This document shows positions 23,300-34,969 of a stretch of DNA of 64,000 nt, in pieces. Under the pieces are notes generated by a model that was not told where the DNA came from, did no database searches, and worked only from the letters and a program-made list of their open reading frames with translations. The stretch is from Rhyacophila brunnea (Eukaryota; Arthropoda; Insecta; Trichoptera; Rhyacophilidae): contig JAGYXB010001107.1 in the NCBI GenBank assembly GCA_022495005.1, positions 186,001 through 250,000 on the forward strand, written 5' to 3'. Position 1 is the stretch's first letter; each line of letters opens with the position of its first letter. Made by a program: the position numbers and the translations under genes.

Positions 23300-23925
23300 T
23301 GCCACCTATTCTAGGTATAATCAATAATTTTATGCTGGCTAAAGGAAATTTCACATAAATGTTTAATAATATATAATTAAATTAAATATTAAATTAGATA
23401 TTAAATATTTTCGTTCTTTTCCACAAAATGGCGATTGTGCCTTCCAATTTCAAAATACAAAACAACGCTTTTGTTAATTGCTCTACATTCCCCCACACCG
23501 CTCCAACTTCTCTCTCCTTTCTTGTGATATTTATTGTAAAAAATAAAAAAAAAGGTCGACTTGTTTTCAAGTGACTTGCGAAACCTTTTTCCAACATGAT
23601 ATGCAAAAAAAAAATGCCACATCGGAATGATAAGCCAACCGTAAAAATAAATTATCACTGTGTATTTGAATAGGCAAATTATTTGTTTCATTAATATTAC
23701 CATGTCATTATAATTTCAAATAGCACTTTTATATAAGTAACATGAATATAAAAAAGCCTTTACATAATTATTCTCTTCCGATTATGAGAACGTTATATAC
23801 CCAACTGTTTTTGCATATTAATCAGACGTATGTATGATTAAATACAAATTATGTTATACCTTTATTTTAACAGTGTAAATTTTAATCGATAAAATCTGGT
23901 TGTGCTTTTTGCAGTGGCCTGTAAT
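23300..23925. other. No feature recognised
   Basis: Overlapping minus-strand ORFs (23394-23703) have low-complexity, AT-driven composition. Confidence 0.35.
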
Positions 23926-23927
23926 AA

Positions 23928-24191
23928 TTGAAGACCTTGGCATAAAAACTCAAATAACGTCCACTTTTTTTCCATTTTTATTTTATTGCATTTCTGTATT
24001 CACTGTGTATGGTTACATACAACTGTGCAAAGATATATTTAAAAAAAATCCCTCAAATCAGCTCTTAAAAATATGCCACTTTGCTTTTTTGCATACTTTT
24101 AACAACCAAGATATTATAATGTTTTTAACTCCCCTGAAAAAAATTACTTTTGTGACATTTGTTGTTTTTATGCCAAGGTCTTCAATTGATT
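23928..24191. mobile_element. 264-bp MITE with ~23-bp inverted ends
   Basis: ATTGAAGACCTTGGCATAAA at the left is matched by its complement at the right (ending GGTCTTCAAT). No convincing target-site duplication was seen, so the superfamily is unknown. Confidence 0.65.
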
Positions 24192-24204
24192 GATAGAATG
24201 ATCG

Positions 24205-24690
24205 TGACGGTGGATGTGGATGCTGGGGGGTTACACGTAGGATGCCAGGCACTGACCTTTTATGATGGTTTATCTGGCTGATGCTGGTCCCTGGGGCATG
24301 CCCTCACGTCCAAGTAGGCACTTGCACGGTACACATTTGATGAATGATATGATAAATGAGGAGACTCTCTTTACCGGTATCACGGACATGGGTGGTTTGA
24401 TTAACAGAGTTTGCACGGCGACTTGGGTAGAATTAAGGTTTCCACGATGGTTGTACTGGACACGCTCGTGGTATGTAGGTACGTAACATTTTGAATCAGT
24501 CTGTATAATCGAATTAACGGGTGATTTAGCTGTAATAATTCTACGTGCACCCATTGTCTTGAGGTAACGTGAGGTAACTGCGTGTTCTACAATCACGGTT
24601 AACTGATGACCCGTAACTGGGTTATACCTGTATTTATGATGGGAAAAACTGGGATTTGAGGTAGGAGGGATGAAATTGACCATAATTGTC
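24205..24690 (-). repeat. Interspersed repeat, LINE-related segment (copy 2), with 142-aa ORF
   Basis: Shares the GATGCCAGGCACTGACCTTT and GATTTGAGGTAGGAG blocks with 34970-35225. The minus strand is open from 24698 to 24270 (142 codons), with no domain that I recognise and no counterpart frame in the sibling copies. Class uncertain; the ORF may be chance. Confidence 0.45.
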
Positions 24691-24699
24691 CCAACCAAA

Positions 24700-25020
24700 A
24701 TCTTTTAAGATACATCGGCATTATGTCAACTTTAAGTAACAATGATGGTCTATTTGTTAGACCAACCGTATTTTATCTAGTCCAGATCAACATAATTATT
24801 ATATAATATGTTCGTAAACCAATACGCATTTCATAAAATTTGTTTACAATCATTTGAATAACATATAATTATATATCCAAGTTAACATGTTATGGAATGA
24901 GAAAAGAAACTGGATATTTGGCTATTAAAAATTCAAAATTTCATTAAAATTATATTAATAAAAATACAGAAGAAATATTGTTGTTTTTATTTAATAAAAC
25001 AATTTGTAGTACTTATTCCA
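24700..25020. other. No feature recognised
   Basis: AT-rich; nothing supported. Confidence 0.35.
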
Positions 25021-25140
25021 CTTTTAATCAAGAGATTAGGACCGGTTTCGTCCACCTCAGAGGGAGTTGAAAATGTCTTATTAAATAAAAACAATAATAC
25101 AATGCGGTTCCACCATGAATTGACAGTTAAGAAAATAAAA
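25000..25140 (-). repeat. Penelope-type / hammerhead-like remnant
   Basis: On the minus strand GGAC-GAAA-CCGGTCC (25040-25053) matches the 3' half of the motif at 53913-53947. AGTACTTATTCCAC and the CGGTTCCACCATGAATTGAC block are shared with 53850-54055. Confidence 0.45.
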
Positions 25141-25170
25141 GGAATTACAGAAGAAATACTTACAAGTTAT

Positions 25171-26810
25171 TTTTTTTTTTTTTTTTTTTTTCAATTTCAA
25201 TTTATTTATTTTTACATATTGTGGACATTACAAATTATAAGTTTAAGACGTTCACAACATGACATAAAAGAGATAGATAATATGTTATTAAACAAATATG
25301 TACATACAAAAATATTAATTATATAGGTACATGGAAATACACCGGATGAGTTAAGCAGACCCTATTTTAAAATTTATAAAATAACGTCCACCTATACTCA
25401 TCCTCACGTAGGTGGAATATATCAACACCCGAAGCAATTTCGTTGAACATAGTTATCGCCCTCCCAATTGGCATTACCAGTGGCAGGTTGGTTCTGCACC
25501 TTGGGAGAATAAACAACTGATGTTCTCTATTTCTAAGATAGTTATCAGGGACACACAGGTCAACACTGCCCAGAATGGCAGAGTTCTCATTTATACCTCG
25601 TATAAGTCGAAAAAAATACATAGCTAAATAAAGATTTCTTCTAAATTGCAAACTGCAGTATGTAAGCATGCCTAAGAGAAAGTCAGTTGGATAAAGCCAC
25701 GGATAGTATCCGTACAACCTCAAATAAAGGAGTCTCAAGAATTTCTTCTGAACCCTCTCCACCATAAGGCCATACTTCAACTGATGCGGTGCCCAAACAA
25801 TAGACCCACTCTCAAGTCTGCTTCGAACTAAAGAATTAAATAAAAGTTTTAATACCGTAACATATGAAAAGACCCGGGAAGTACGCATGACGAAGCCCAA
25901 CATTTTAAGCGCTTTGTTACAAATGGTAACTATATGGCTAATAAATGTCAGTTTACTCTCAAACGTAATGCCAAGATCCCTTACAGATGATATTCGTGAC
26001 AGAACTCTGCCATGCATCGAGTATTGGAAAAACAACACTTTTGAGGCTCTGGTAAACGACAAAAGATTGCATTTATCAATATTGAATTCTAGTTTGTTAC
26101 GCCTGCCCCAATCTAATATATTATCTATATCAAGTTGGAGCTGACGACAATCGTCCAAGGTGACAACTTCCAAAAAGAGTTTCAAGTCATCAGCGAACAA
26201 CAAAACATAGCATTTTTTATTACCAATGCTATGTCATTTATAAAAATCGTGAACAGCAACGGCCCTAAGTTTGAGCCCTGAGGGACACCAGAAAATGTGT
26301 TAAAGGTCTGTGACTGATAAAGGCCGTACGATACGTATTGTTGACGGTTCCTAAAATAACTCCCGAATAGCTTCAAAAATCGATCAGACAATCCAATAAG
26401 TTGGAGTTTTTCCATCAGGACATCATGATCGACTTTGTCAAATGCTTTCGAGAAGTCATTGTAAGAACAGTCAACCTGGTGACCTCTATCCAGGGCCGAT
26501 GACACATAATTGGTAAATACCATCAGGTTAGTTTCCGTTGATCGGCCTGCTCTAAATCCATGCTGTTCATTTATTATAAATGACTCAATTTTTGGAGAAA
26601 TCATGTTGTGCATGATCATCTCAAGAACTTTTGCTGGTGCAGAGAGAACAGCTACCGGCCTGTAATTTTCCACTGATGACTCTGTACCACTCTTATGGAT
26701 TGGAGTAACCTTCGACATCTTCCACGTTTCCGGAAAGATACCTGTCTCCATTGTAAGATTATAAATATATGCAAGTGGGCCTTTGACAAAATTTTATATG
26801 TACTGTTATA
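25171..26810 (-). mobile_element. 5'-truncated Jockey/CR1-type LINE
   Basis: Best-preserved LINE of the window, minus strand. The tail appears as a T-run at 25171-25190, followed inward by the 3' UTR shared by at least six other fragments. The RT ORF occupies 25367-26755. The endonuclease domain is absent, and the 5' junction near 26810 meets the repeat at 26815-27345. This is the usual 5'-truncated product of target-primed reverse transcription. Confidence 0.9.
25367..26751 (-). pseudogene. LINE reverse transcriptase, one frameshift
   Basis: Two frames join near 26182-26203. The upstream frame has KVTPIHKSG, NYRPVAVLS, QHGFRAGRST, DFSKAFDKVDH and GVPQGSNLGPLLFTIFINDI, the RT finger and palm blocks. 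The downstream frame starts LFADDLKLF, the catalytic FADD, and continues through the thumb to a C-terminus with NYLRNREHQLFILPRCRTNL. The FADD block and its preceding block are in different frames, so the copy is dead unless the break is a sequencing error. The motif wording fits the Jockey/CR1 group. It would make cDNA from its own RNA at nicked targets. The N-terminal endonuclease is missing. Confidence 0.9.
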
Positions 26811-26814
26811 GCAC

Positions 26815-27345
26815 AGTTTAACCAGGCTGCAATAACTATCTAAAATTAGTAATCGACGATTTTATCTTATAAAAATACTTTATTGGATTCAATTAATTGA
26901 CAATTGTAAAATCATGTATTTCACACAACTTATCAGTATGGCGTCTGAAACAGGAGTCGTACTTTCATTAATTATATGCCCAACATATGTCGACCAATGC
27001 ACAGGCATTTAATAATATCACATACATGTAATCTTCTCACGGGCTTGGATCACCGTGTGATATAAAATCTGTATAATATAGGAAAACAGCAGATGTTCCA
27101 CAAAAATATCATAAACTATCTATTTTATGATGTGAACAATTACAATATTATATTACTATACCCTCGACAACGTTGTGGGAATATAGTTAGTTCTTAAAAT
27201 TACACAATAAATCTAGTTTAATGAGTATGAATGGTATCCCTAATTTATTTATATAAAAAAACATCCCTTGCTGTATTATTTAATAATATAATATATTACT
27301 GTGGGAATTCGGTCAGTCACACATTTACTAATTGATTTACCGATT
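26815..27345. repeat. ~530-bp interspersed repeat K, copy 1
   Basis: Matches 31810-32370 block by block: TTAACCAGGCTGC, CTTTATTGGATTCA, CTTATCAGTATGGC, GATGTTCCACAAAAA, TCTTAAAATTACACAATAAA and ATACTGTGGG. No ORF and no clear inverted ends. Class unknown. Confidence 0.7.
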
Positions 27346-27349
27346 CGTG

Positions 27350-28000
27350 TCTTATATATTATATCAATATCTTATAACAGTACCTAAGTCATTTGGAGAA
27401 AAATAAACGGCCATTTTTTATCAATGCTTAATAAACTTTCCATCATCTAAATAATTTATTTAAAAAAAATGCTAATTTTACCACCATATGCCAGATGCAA
27501 TTTAGATAACTACTTAAAAATACTAGAAAAAGTTACAAAAACACTTGGCTTTATTTATTTGCAATATAAGCATACTGCACGCTTTCTATTTACCACCTAC
27601 ACCTTATTAACTACCTTTGATATTAAATCTATGAATAGCGGAACATACGAAGGATTCTACCTTTCAGGGGGTTTTGATTTCTGCCAATAAATAATCGGTT
27701 TGGAAATTCAAAGATAATTCCGGAGTATTGGATTAACATCAAAAGACGACACCACAATTGTGCTGGAAAATCATTTATTTCAGAGGGAAATCATAGTTTA
27801 CACTTTAAATAATGAATTGAATGAAACAGTGACAATAATTATTGGAAAAGATATGTCAAAGCTTTGGCAGTTTCACTCCACGTGCTAAATTTTAAATAAT
27901 ACTACTTTTTTCAAAGTCTGTAAATAATAATTATTAATAAGTAATAAAACAAAACGAGTTTCTTTCAAAATATAATATAATTTCATTTAATGCCATTACC
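27350..28000. other. No feature recognised
   Basis: AT-rich; the ORF at 27469-27690 matches nothing I know. Confidence 0.35.
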
Positions 28001-28007
28001 TACTGTA

Positions 28008-28690
28008 TCTCAAATGTCTCAAAGACAAAAATGATGAGGAACTGTTTTCCGGACCCTGCGATTATCTGTATTTCTGGCACCCAACTCGAGCAAGTCAGCA
28101 GCTACGTCTATCTCGGACAGCAGGTGTCCATAGATGGAAGCATGCACGATGAAATTGCTCGAAGAACAAAGCTCGGATGGAGTGCTTTCGGACGTCTGAA
28201 TATTATCTTCAAGAGTGACCTACCATTATGTCTTAAGCGTCGGGTGTTCAACCAATGTGTGCTACCCGTGCTTACGTATGGCTGCGAGACGTAGACTCTC
28301 AACACGAGAGATGTCCAAAGGCTAAGAGTCACATAGCGAGGCATGGAGAGGTGCATGTTGGGCATCACGCGAAAGGACTGTAAGAGGAAAGAATGGGTTA
28401 GGAAGCAGACAAGAGTACGCGATGTAATAGACGTTGCCAAACAGCTGAAATGGAGATGGGCGGCGCACATTGCTCACCGAAAGAACGGCCGCTGGACAAA
28501 TGCCGTCATCCAGTGGTACCCAAGGGGTACGAAACGGCCACAGGGTCACCCTAAAAGCCGCTGGATTGACGAACTGGTAAAGTTTCGGCGGAAATACGTG
28601 GCAGCGAACGACACAGGACCGAGAGAGTTGGAGAAAGCTTGGGGAGGCCTTCATCCAGCAGTGGATTGACCCCGGCTGATGATGATGATG
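28008..28690 (+). mobile_element. 5'-truncated RTE-type LINE with 10-bp TSD
   Basis: Flanked by ACCTACTGTA at 27998-28007 and 28691-28700. The 3' end is a (GAT)n microsatellite tail rather than poly(A), as expected for RTE elements. It encodes the RT C-terminal region (28031-28669). Confidence 0.85.
28031..28669 (+). pseudogene. RTE reverse transcriptase C-terminus, two stops
   Basis: One frame with TAG codons at 28292-28294 and 28334-28336. Blocks: YVYLGQQVSIDGSMHDEIAR, VFNQCVLPVLTYGCET, MERCMLGITRKD, WRWAAHIAHRK and W.PRGTKRPQGHPKSRW, followed by PRELEKAWGGLHPAVD. These are the standard blocks downstream of the RT catalytic core in RTE-type LINEs. The first stop replaces the Trp expected after CET. 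The catalytic RT and endonuclease domains are missing. A sibling remnant on the opposite strand is at 60542-61277. Confidence 0.9.
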
Positions 28691-28835
28691 ACCTACTGTA
28701 AATTCTTTATATTTCTCTATCAACGTTAAACATGTTTATTTTTAATAAGTTTAGTGACTTTTAGAGTATTTTCTATTTAATTTGGCTATTCAAATTTTCT
28801 AATTAATTATTACCAATATAATACTAGCAAATTAC

Positions 28836-29184
28836 ATATGAAGCGCCTAGTTTCAAAAGCCCCTAAAACGATTTTAGGTAGTTATAAGAAAAATGAGAAA
28901 AACTCGTATCTATTAAATATGTGAACTTTACGTATTTATTTTTTAATTTGTTACATTCTAGAGTATTTTGGCTTTCCATTTTAGGGGTTTTTGAAAAGCA
29001 CACCCAACCATTGTAGCGTGTTTTGAAATTTACCATAATTTTTGATCATACGTATTGACGGTTTTTAGCGTTTTTTTTAAGCTTAATCTTTGGCCATCAT
29101 ATAGGTAACAAAAATATCCATTATATCTAACTCAAAAAATTTCAAAATTTGTTTTAGGGGCTTTTGAGATTAGCCGCTTCATAT
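28836..29184. mobile_element. ~349-bp MITE, ~38-bp TIRs
   Basis: ATATGAAGCG then TCAAAAGCCCCTAAAAC at the left, with the complementary order at the right (TTTTAGGGGCTTTTGAGA, then CGCTTCATAT). Internal DNA is AT-rich and non-coding. No target-site duplication was resolved. Confidence 0.7.
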
Positions 29185-29189
29185 TATGT

Positions 29190-29840
29190 TCAATAGAAGA
29201 ATTTTACAATCTTATATCTTGTTAATTATTCGTGAATTATTCATTGAGTATAAAAAAATATTGTATTCAATTATTAAAATAAAAGTCTAAGTACGTATAA
29301 CTAATCATTTCACTCGCTAGACATCCTGATTCCTGTTAGTAGTTGAGATAATATTAATACTTTCATTTAAAATACAAAAAGTAACGCAATAGGTTATTGT
29401 ACAAATAAAAAAATCTGTATATTAATAAAAAATCTACTTAAATACCATAGGTTTCCACCTGTATTCAAAATATGTTCTGTGGTCCTACGGATGTACTTAT
29501 AGTTATAAATCAAAAACACCATAGTCATAACTCACATATTCAAAAAATTGAGTTTTGAGATAATCGCAAAAAACCACCAGAGCACTGTTTTTTTTAATAA
29601 TTAGAAGAAATGTATTGAACTCTATTGAAAATTAATGAGTGGGTGAGTCGATTTTTTTTTAAAATATATATATTACTTCTAAGGCTGCAGACACACGAAA
29701 CATTATAAAAATAGAATTTCCTGATTGGTTAGAAAGGTCTTGGTGACAGAACTTGAATTATTCATTGAAAAATGTGAGTTATGACACCAACAATAAAATT
29801 TGTCAACGATTTTAACATGGTTTAAAATGACTCTCGATAA
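29190..29840. other. No feature recognised
   Basis: AT-rich; nothing supported. Confidence 0.35.
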
Positions 29841-29846
29841 AAAATA

Positions 29847-30322
29847 ACTTTTTATATACCACGTTTTTAAATTTTCTGTGAATCATATAAACTTGACAAT
29901 TCTATGTAATAATAATTTAGGACAAATAAGGCAATTGTCAACAAATCATTTTTTTGCTATTTTGCAACAAACAAACAATAATATAGAATACTGAAATGTC
30001 ATTTTGATTTCCATAGTAACGCACGTATATATTAATAATTTAGTTGCTAGGACCACCCTCTTAGCAACCAATAATAGTGGATTGGATTACGGATTTCTTC
30101 CGAAATAACTTTTCATACAAAACAGAATTAACTGAAAATTAATTCAATTCTACTTAAAGATGGCTAAAAGTATTAAAAGAATGCAGTCATCGTGTTCTGA
30201 TATATTCTAAAAGTTTCAAATGTCTAGCTAGTCGGTAAGTTAGTTAAAAATTGATTGCAAGATTTGTACTGGATAAACAACCGCCGGACAAACAAGAATA
30301 CGAGCTAAGAAAAACGTGGTAA
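29847..30322 (-). repeat. Family A repeat, copy 4
   Basis: Minus-strand family A. Its landmarks run in reverse, from ACCACGTTTTTAAATTTTCT to TACGAGCTAAGAAAAACGTG. Confidence 0.85.
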
Positions 30323-30329
30323 AATGACA

Positions 30330-31290
30330 AAACTCAACAAACAAGTTAGTGTAAGACGATGTGATATGTATTTAATTAATAGAATATCACCGATTTAATA
30401 CCTCATAAACAATTTGTTTAGACTAGACTGTACTGGGTAAATAATAAAAATAAATAATCCAGACCGATAAACTTTCTAAAACTTTATAGTAAACTTAAAT
30501 GCAAGCGAGACCAACTTTGAGCGGTCTATTTCAGCGAGGCAATCTTCCCGATACCTTGCGAAACTGTTCTCAAACTTAGGTGAGTGTTTCTTATTCAACT
30601 GGAGCCGAGTTTTCATTACTTATGGGAAGAGTTTAAATGTTTGTGTTTCGTTTAATAGTCCACTTGGCGATTTTTGGACTCTGACGAAATCGTTCGCTTT
30701 GAGATAACAACATTAAATAAAGTATGTTTGTTGTATTTGATCTAATATCTTCATCAACATGGCCATTAACGTGATCTTCTTTTTGTTTATTGTTATAATA
30801 ATGAAGAATCCTGGTGAGCTTGAGATAATGTAGAGTTGAGTATGAGTTCTGTCTCCATATTATATTATTATATTTTATTTGGGTAGTAGGTCGCGGCCTA
30901 CGCGCGCGCGACCTGCGTTTTTGCGGAGCGGATTATGTGCGCAACATGCTTTTTTGTGGAGCAGAGCGGATTTCACTGTCCTCCTAATGGTAATCAAGGT
31001 AAAATCAAGCTTAACTCTTGTGTGAGATATAATGAAACTTGTAAGTATTAATTATAGGTATCAAAATTTTCTAATGACAATCTTAGCCCTCAGCCTGTAA
31101 TTAATTTCCTGTTTAATATTTTTTTCGAATCTTATACTCTCGGTAAAATTTTCAGCGTCTATGAATTTGTTATCATTAATTACTCCAGCGCCTTGAAATC
31201 AATTCACTATCTAATCTTTCTGTCATAAATTGTGTAATTCCATTATAAGTTACACCATTTATCTAAAGGTAACAAGATATTTATCGTATC
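30330..31290. other. Unassigned, with one GC-rich hairpin
   Basis: GGTCGCG (30889-30895) pairs with CGCGACC (30907-30913) in the only markedly CpG-rich patch of the area. No gene recognised. Confidence 0.4.
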
Positions 31291-31297
31291 CGGAAAT

Positions 31298-31670
31298 TTG
31301 TACGTAAACAGTTCACCACATGATACTTATTCGTGCGCCCGCAGTACGTGAAACATGAGTTCGTCTAACATTTAATCAAATGACGAGTTCTTCGTTGAAC
31401 ATTTCACCGTGGAGTATATTTGTACGTATGCTACAACATGTGGCAAATTTTATGAGATGTTTTTACTAGATTAGGTTAGGATTAATCTAATTGGAACAGT
31501 ACTATTTGCAAACTATCGCCGCATTTTGTAAGATACGTACAAAATGTATTCCACGGTGAAATGTTCAACGAAGAACTTTACTCGTCATTTGATAAAATGT
31601 TATACGAACTCATGTTTCACGTACTGCGGCGCACGAATAAGTGTCCCACGATGAACTGTATACGTACAAC
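31298..31670. mobile_element. Foldback MITE J, ~135-bp TIRs, copy 1
   Basis: Left arm: TTGTACGTAAACAGTTCACC, then ACTTATTCGTGCGCC, then GCAGTACGTGAAACATGAG, then TCGTTGAACATTTCACCGTG, then a second TTGTACGTA. The right arm is the inverted counterpart. No ORF. A shorter copy lies at 44632-44853, sharing a few bases outside these limits. Confidence 0.8.
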
Positions 31671-31809
31671 TTAATATGTAACTATGTAACCGATATTTAT
31701 ATATTATACAGCGACGTATTTAGAATCGCTCTTCAAAGTTATTCTGAGAGCAACCCAGAAAAAAACATCATATGACACCTGTTGTGACAGCTGTTTATAT
31801 ATACTCATG

Positions 31810-32370
31810 TTAACCAGGCTGCTATAATTAGCCAACAATTTAGTAATTAACCACTTTTTACCATTTTAAAACGCCAACTTTATTGGATTCATTTAATTAA
31901 CAATTGTATAATCAGGCATTTAATATTCTTAACTTATCAGTATGGCATCTGAAACAAAGGTTATGCTAACATTCACTAGACTAGATGCTTATTTTATAGG
32001 TCGAATACTGGATAGAGATTTTTTGTACTTGCGATTTGTTCCCACAGACAAGGGTCAATCAATTGGAGAATATCTAGGAATATAATAATCTATATAGAGG
32101 AATAGCTGATGTTCCACAAAAACAACATAAGCTATCAATTTAATGATGTAATAAAAAACAATTCATGTTACTACACCTTCTATAATATTGTAGGAACATA
32201 GCCAATTCTTAAAATTACACAATAAATCTAGTCTATAATCAGTCAGTAATTTAAAGGTATCACTTATTTATTTATATCAAAACATCCTTTGCTATTATAA
32301 TATTTAATAATATAACATAATACTGTGGGGATTCGAACAGTCATAAATTTACTTATTCATTCTTGTTTTA
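31810..32370. repeat. ~530-bp interspersed repeat K, copy 2
   Basis: Same block order as 26815-27345, including GTTAACCAGGCTGC at the start and ATACTGTGGGGATTCG near the end. Confidence 0.7.
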
Positions 32371-32379
32371 TGTATAATA

Positions 32380-33020
32380 ATATTTTATTTATATTATTTA
32401 TTTAACAGGATTTCCAATACAATTAAACGTATTGTTACTTAGGTTAGATCAATAACCACGCTGCATAATAATTCCATTATGGCACTAGAAGAAGAAAGTT
32501 GTTTACTCGACAAGAGAGAATTTCTCTATGATTCTGGAAACTCATCAAATTATAAATAACTATCCTATCTGGAAACTAAGCCTCAAACACACTTGAGTGG
32601 CTCATCATTTTTGCCTAACACTCCTAGAGAATATGATTGTCTGTCATGATTTGCTACAATAAATGCGTGAAAGTCTCAACTGATAGATGTTGACAGAAAA
32701 GTATATTATGATCGCATTTACCAAGGCTAGGCATGTTTATTTTTATAATATTATTAAGTAAGACGTGACATTAATGAAGCAGATTCTACATTATTATATT
32801 TTTTGGTTCACAGATAAAAAAAAAAATGAAAAGCAAAATCCAAATCGTAAGAAATTTTCCAAAACTTCAGGCGAAATCATCGAAATTCCTCTGTAGCAAC
32901 TAAGTTCACGTTAGTCGTGAAAATAGAAAAAGCGTGTAGATACATTTTGTAATATAACATATCATTGAGGTTTTAAAGGGAAAGCATTATGTAAACATTC
33001 ATAATTTTATTTACTGAACT
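32380..33020. other. No feature recognised
   Basis: AT-rich; nothing supported. Confidence 0.35.
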
Positions 33021-33026
33021 AGCTTG

Positions 33027-33575
33027 CCTGACATCATCATCATCATCAGGGGTGCGACAACCCGTTGTGGGTCCTGGCCTCCTCCAACAGCTCCCTCCAC
33101 CTGTCTCTATCCAGTGTGGCCGCTTTCCAATTTGGTACCCCCAGAATACGGCAGTCACTGGCAGCTCCATCCAACCAGCGAATCTTTGGCCTCCCTCTTC
33201 TTCTACGTCTTATTGAATTGCTGGACATCACTCTTTTTGCCGGTTCATTGTCATTCATACAGTGCACATGACCTAGCCATCATAGTCTCCCAATTTTAAT
33301 TGATTGAACTGCGCTGCAATCTTCGTACAGCCCGTATAGCTCAGCATTATATCGTCTCCTCCAATTGGTGCCATCCCTGATCGGTCCATAGATACGGCGG
33401 AGAATTTTTCTTTCAAAGATGTTCAGGGCTCATTCATTTCATAGAGTTAATGTCCAGGTTTCCGATCCGTAGGTGGGCACTGGCTTTACAAGTGTCTTGT
33501 AAAGAGTGCTTTTAGTTCGGCGAGATAGTATGCAGGACTTAAAATGTCTTAACCGGCTAGTCTTCAAATAACTAT
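33027..33575 (-). pseudogene. RTE-like LINE C-terminus with (ATG)n tail
   Basis: Read on the minus strand: [20 protein letters not shown] then SETWTL, later RKILRRIYGPIRDGTNWRRR then YNAELYGLYEDC, then (after an in-frame stop) WLGHVHCMNDNEPAKRVMS and the tail GRPKIRWLDGAASDC...RDRWRELLEEARTHNGL. The order is that of the C-terminal third of RTE-like insect reverse transcriptases. The element ends in an ATG/TGA trinucleotide run at 33036-33049. Frameshift and stop show it is dead. Confidence 0.8.
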
Positions 33576-33721
33576 GACCCAACATGTCACGTAATTCATA
33601 TTGCATCGTTAACAACCTGTTGCAAGAATGAGAGAATAAGAAAATGTAAATCCTCTCGCTCAAGTAGGCTCTTTTCATAGTAGAAGAATAGTTTGGCAAT
33701 AAATGCAATGACCGCCTAAAC

Positions 33722-34875
33722 CAGGGGGGGGGGCAAACTTTTTGGATGGAGGGCCAAATTCAAGAATTCAAAATGAGCGGCGGGCCGCAAGTAAAACGCC
33801 ATTTTTAGATATACGCTATTTATTATCACGAAAAATAAACATTATAAAAAAATGAATGAGAAGGATGAAACTGTTTTAACATTTTTTTTTTTAAATTCAG
33901 GTGTTAATTTTGTAGTTGATATTCTCAAAACTGCTTGTAAATGGGCATCGGAGATATTTGATCGCAAAGATTTTTTATTGAGGTTCATGATCGAAAATGT
34001 TTGTTCACATATTATATAGGTTGATCCAAAAATAACGAACATGTTTCTTACGTAATCTTTAAGTTGGTTGAATTTGTCTGAATTAAGGGCATTGTAAAAT
34101 TTGGAGATTTCTTCACGACGATGCAATTCTCTTAAATCAGTGTCACACTGCAGGTCAATAATCTCAAGTTGTAGCTCTGTCGGTACACTATCAATATCTA
34201 TTGAAAAATCAATGGATCGCGTACTATTGCTAAACTTGTCTCAATTTTTCGGAAGTCACTAAATCTTTGTGAAAAATCGTCATTCAGTGCTTTAATAATT
34301 TTACCATATTCTTCAAATTTATATTCTGGTATATTCAGCAACTTCAAAGTTGGAAAGTGGTCCACGTTGTCGAAGGAATAACTTGAGTTTTAATGGAAAT
34401 CCATTGAAACTTTCTACCATATCCTACTATTCCAACCAAGAGCAATGTGACTTCACGAGGCCCCGATTGTTCATAAGTTTCAGCCTATTGTGGCATCGAG
34501 TAATGGCGAGTGTTGACAGGTCAGAAAATGCGATAAGTATTAGAAAATAAGTTCACGCCATGGTTCATCACTCATGTGTTCCGAAATGTACATCCAGAGC
34601 GAGATTACAATCCGAAATGTCTTTCCATTCAATCCCAATCGATGGTCAACGTAAAAAAATAGTGGTTACATAGTGTGAACGAGACGCAAGGAAGACGTAC
34701 TGAGATAATACATTTACGAAACAACAAGTTCTTCAAATTTTAATCTTTTGTCAATATTTTTTAAAAAATTAAAAAAAAGTTATTCGCAATCCGAAGTACA
34801 ATTAATGGTGGCGGGCCGCAAAAAAATACCCGGTGGGCCACATGCGGCCCGCGGGCCGCAGTTTGCCCTCCCCTG
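33722..34875 (-). mobile_element. hAT transposon copy 2, perfect 8-bp TSD
   Basis: Flanked by GCCTAAAC at 33714-33721 and 34876-34883. The G-run after the terminal CAGG is lengthened. It is the same family as 5291-6251 in the opposite orientation, with about 200 extra internal bases, so copy 1 carries an internal deletion relative to it. Confidence 0.95.
33842..34450 (-). pseudogene. hAT transposase C-terminal remnant, copy 2
   Basis: The intact tail is 33842-34126: HRREEISKFYNALNSDKFNQ, then FGSTYIICEQTFSIMNLNK and LRSNISDAHLQ. Upstream the frame is broken by a short insertion near 34210 relative to copy 1. Only the C-terminal dimerisation half survives. Confidence 0.85.
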
Positions 34876-34969
34876 GCCTAAACGAAGACCAAAACTTATC
34901 ATTTTCATGACGAATGAGAAATTGAGTATTCTTTTGGGGTTGTAAAAGACATGTGTCATTGTTTAGTTA

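Noticed and set aside
23394..23703. Membrane-protein-like minus-strand ORF
   Set aside because: The apparent hydrophobic segment follows from T-rich DNA; there is no conserved motif, and overlapping frames are equally open.
28108..28723. Minus-strand ORFs of 120 and 133 aa opposite the RTE remnant
   Set aside because: They are antisense shadows of the RTE reverse-transcriptase frame, which has recognised motifs.
33024..33299. Plus-strand ORFs of 91 and 68 aa
   Set aside because: Antisense of the LINE C-terminus with the GRPKIRWLDGAA motif on the minus strand.
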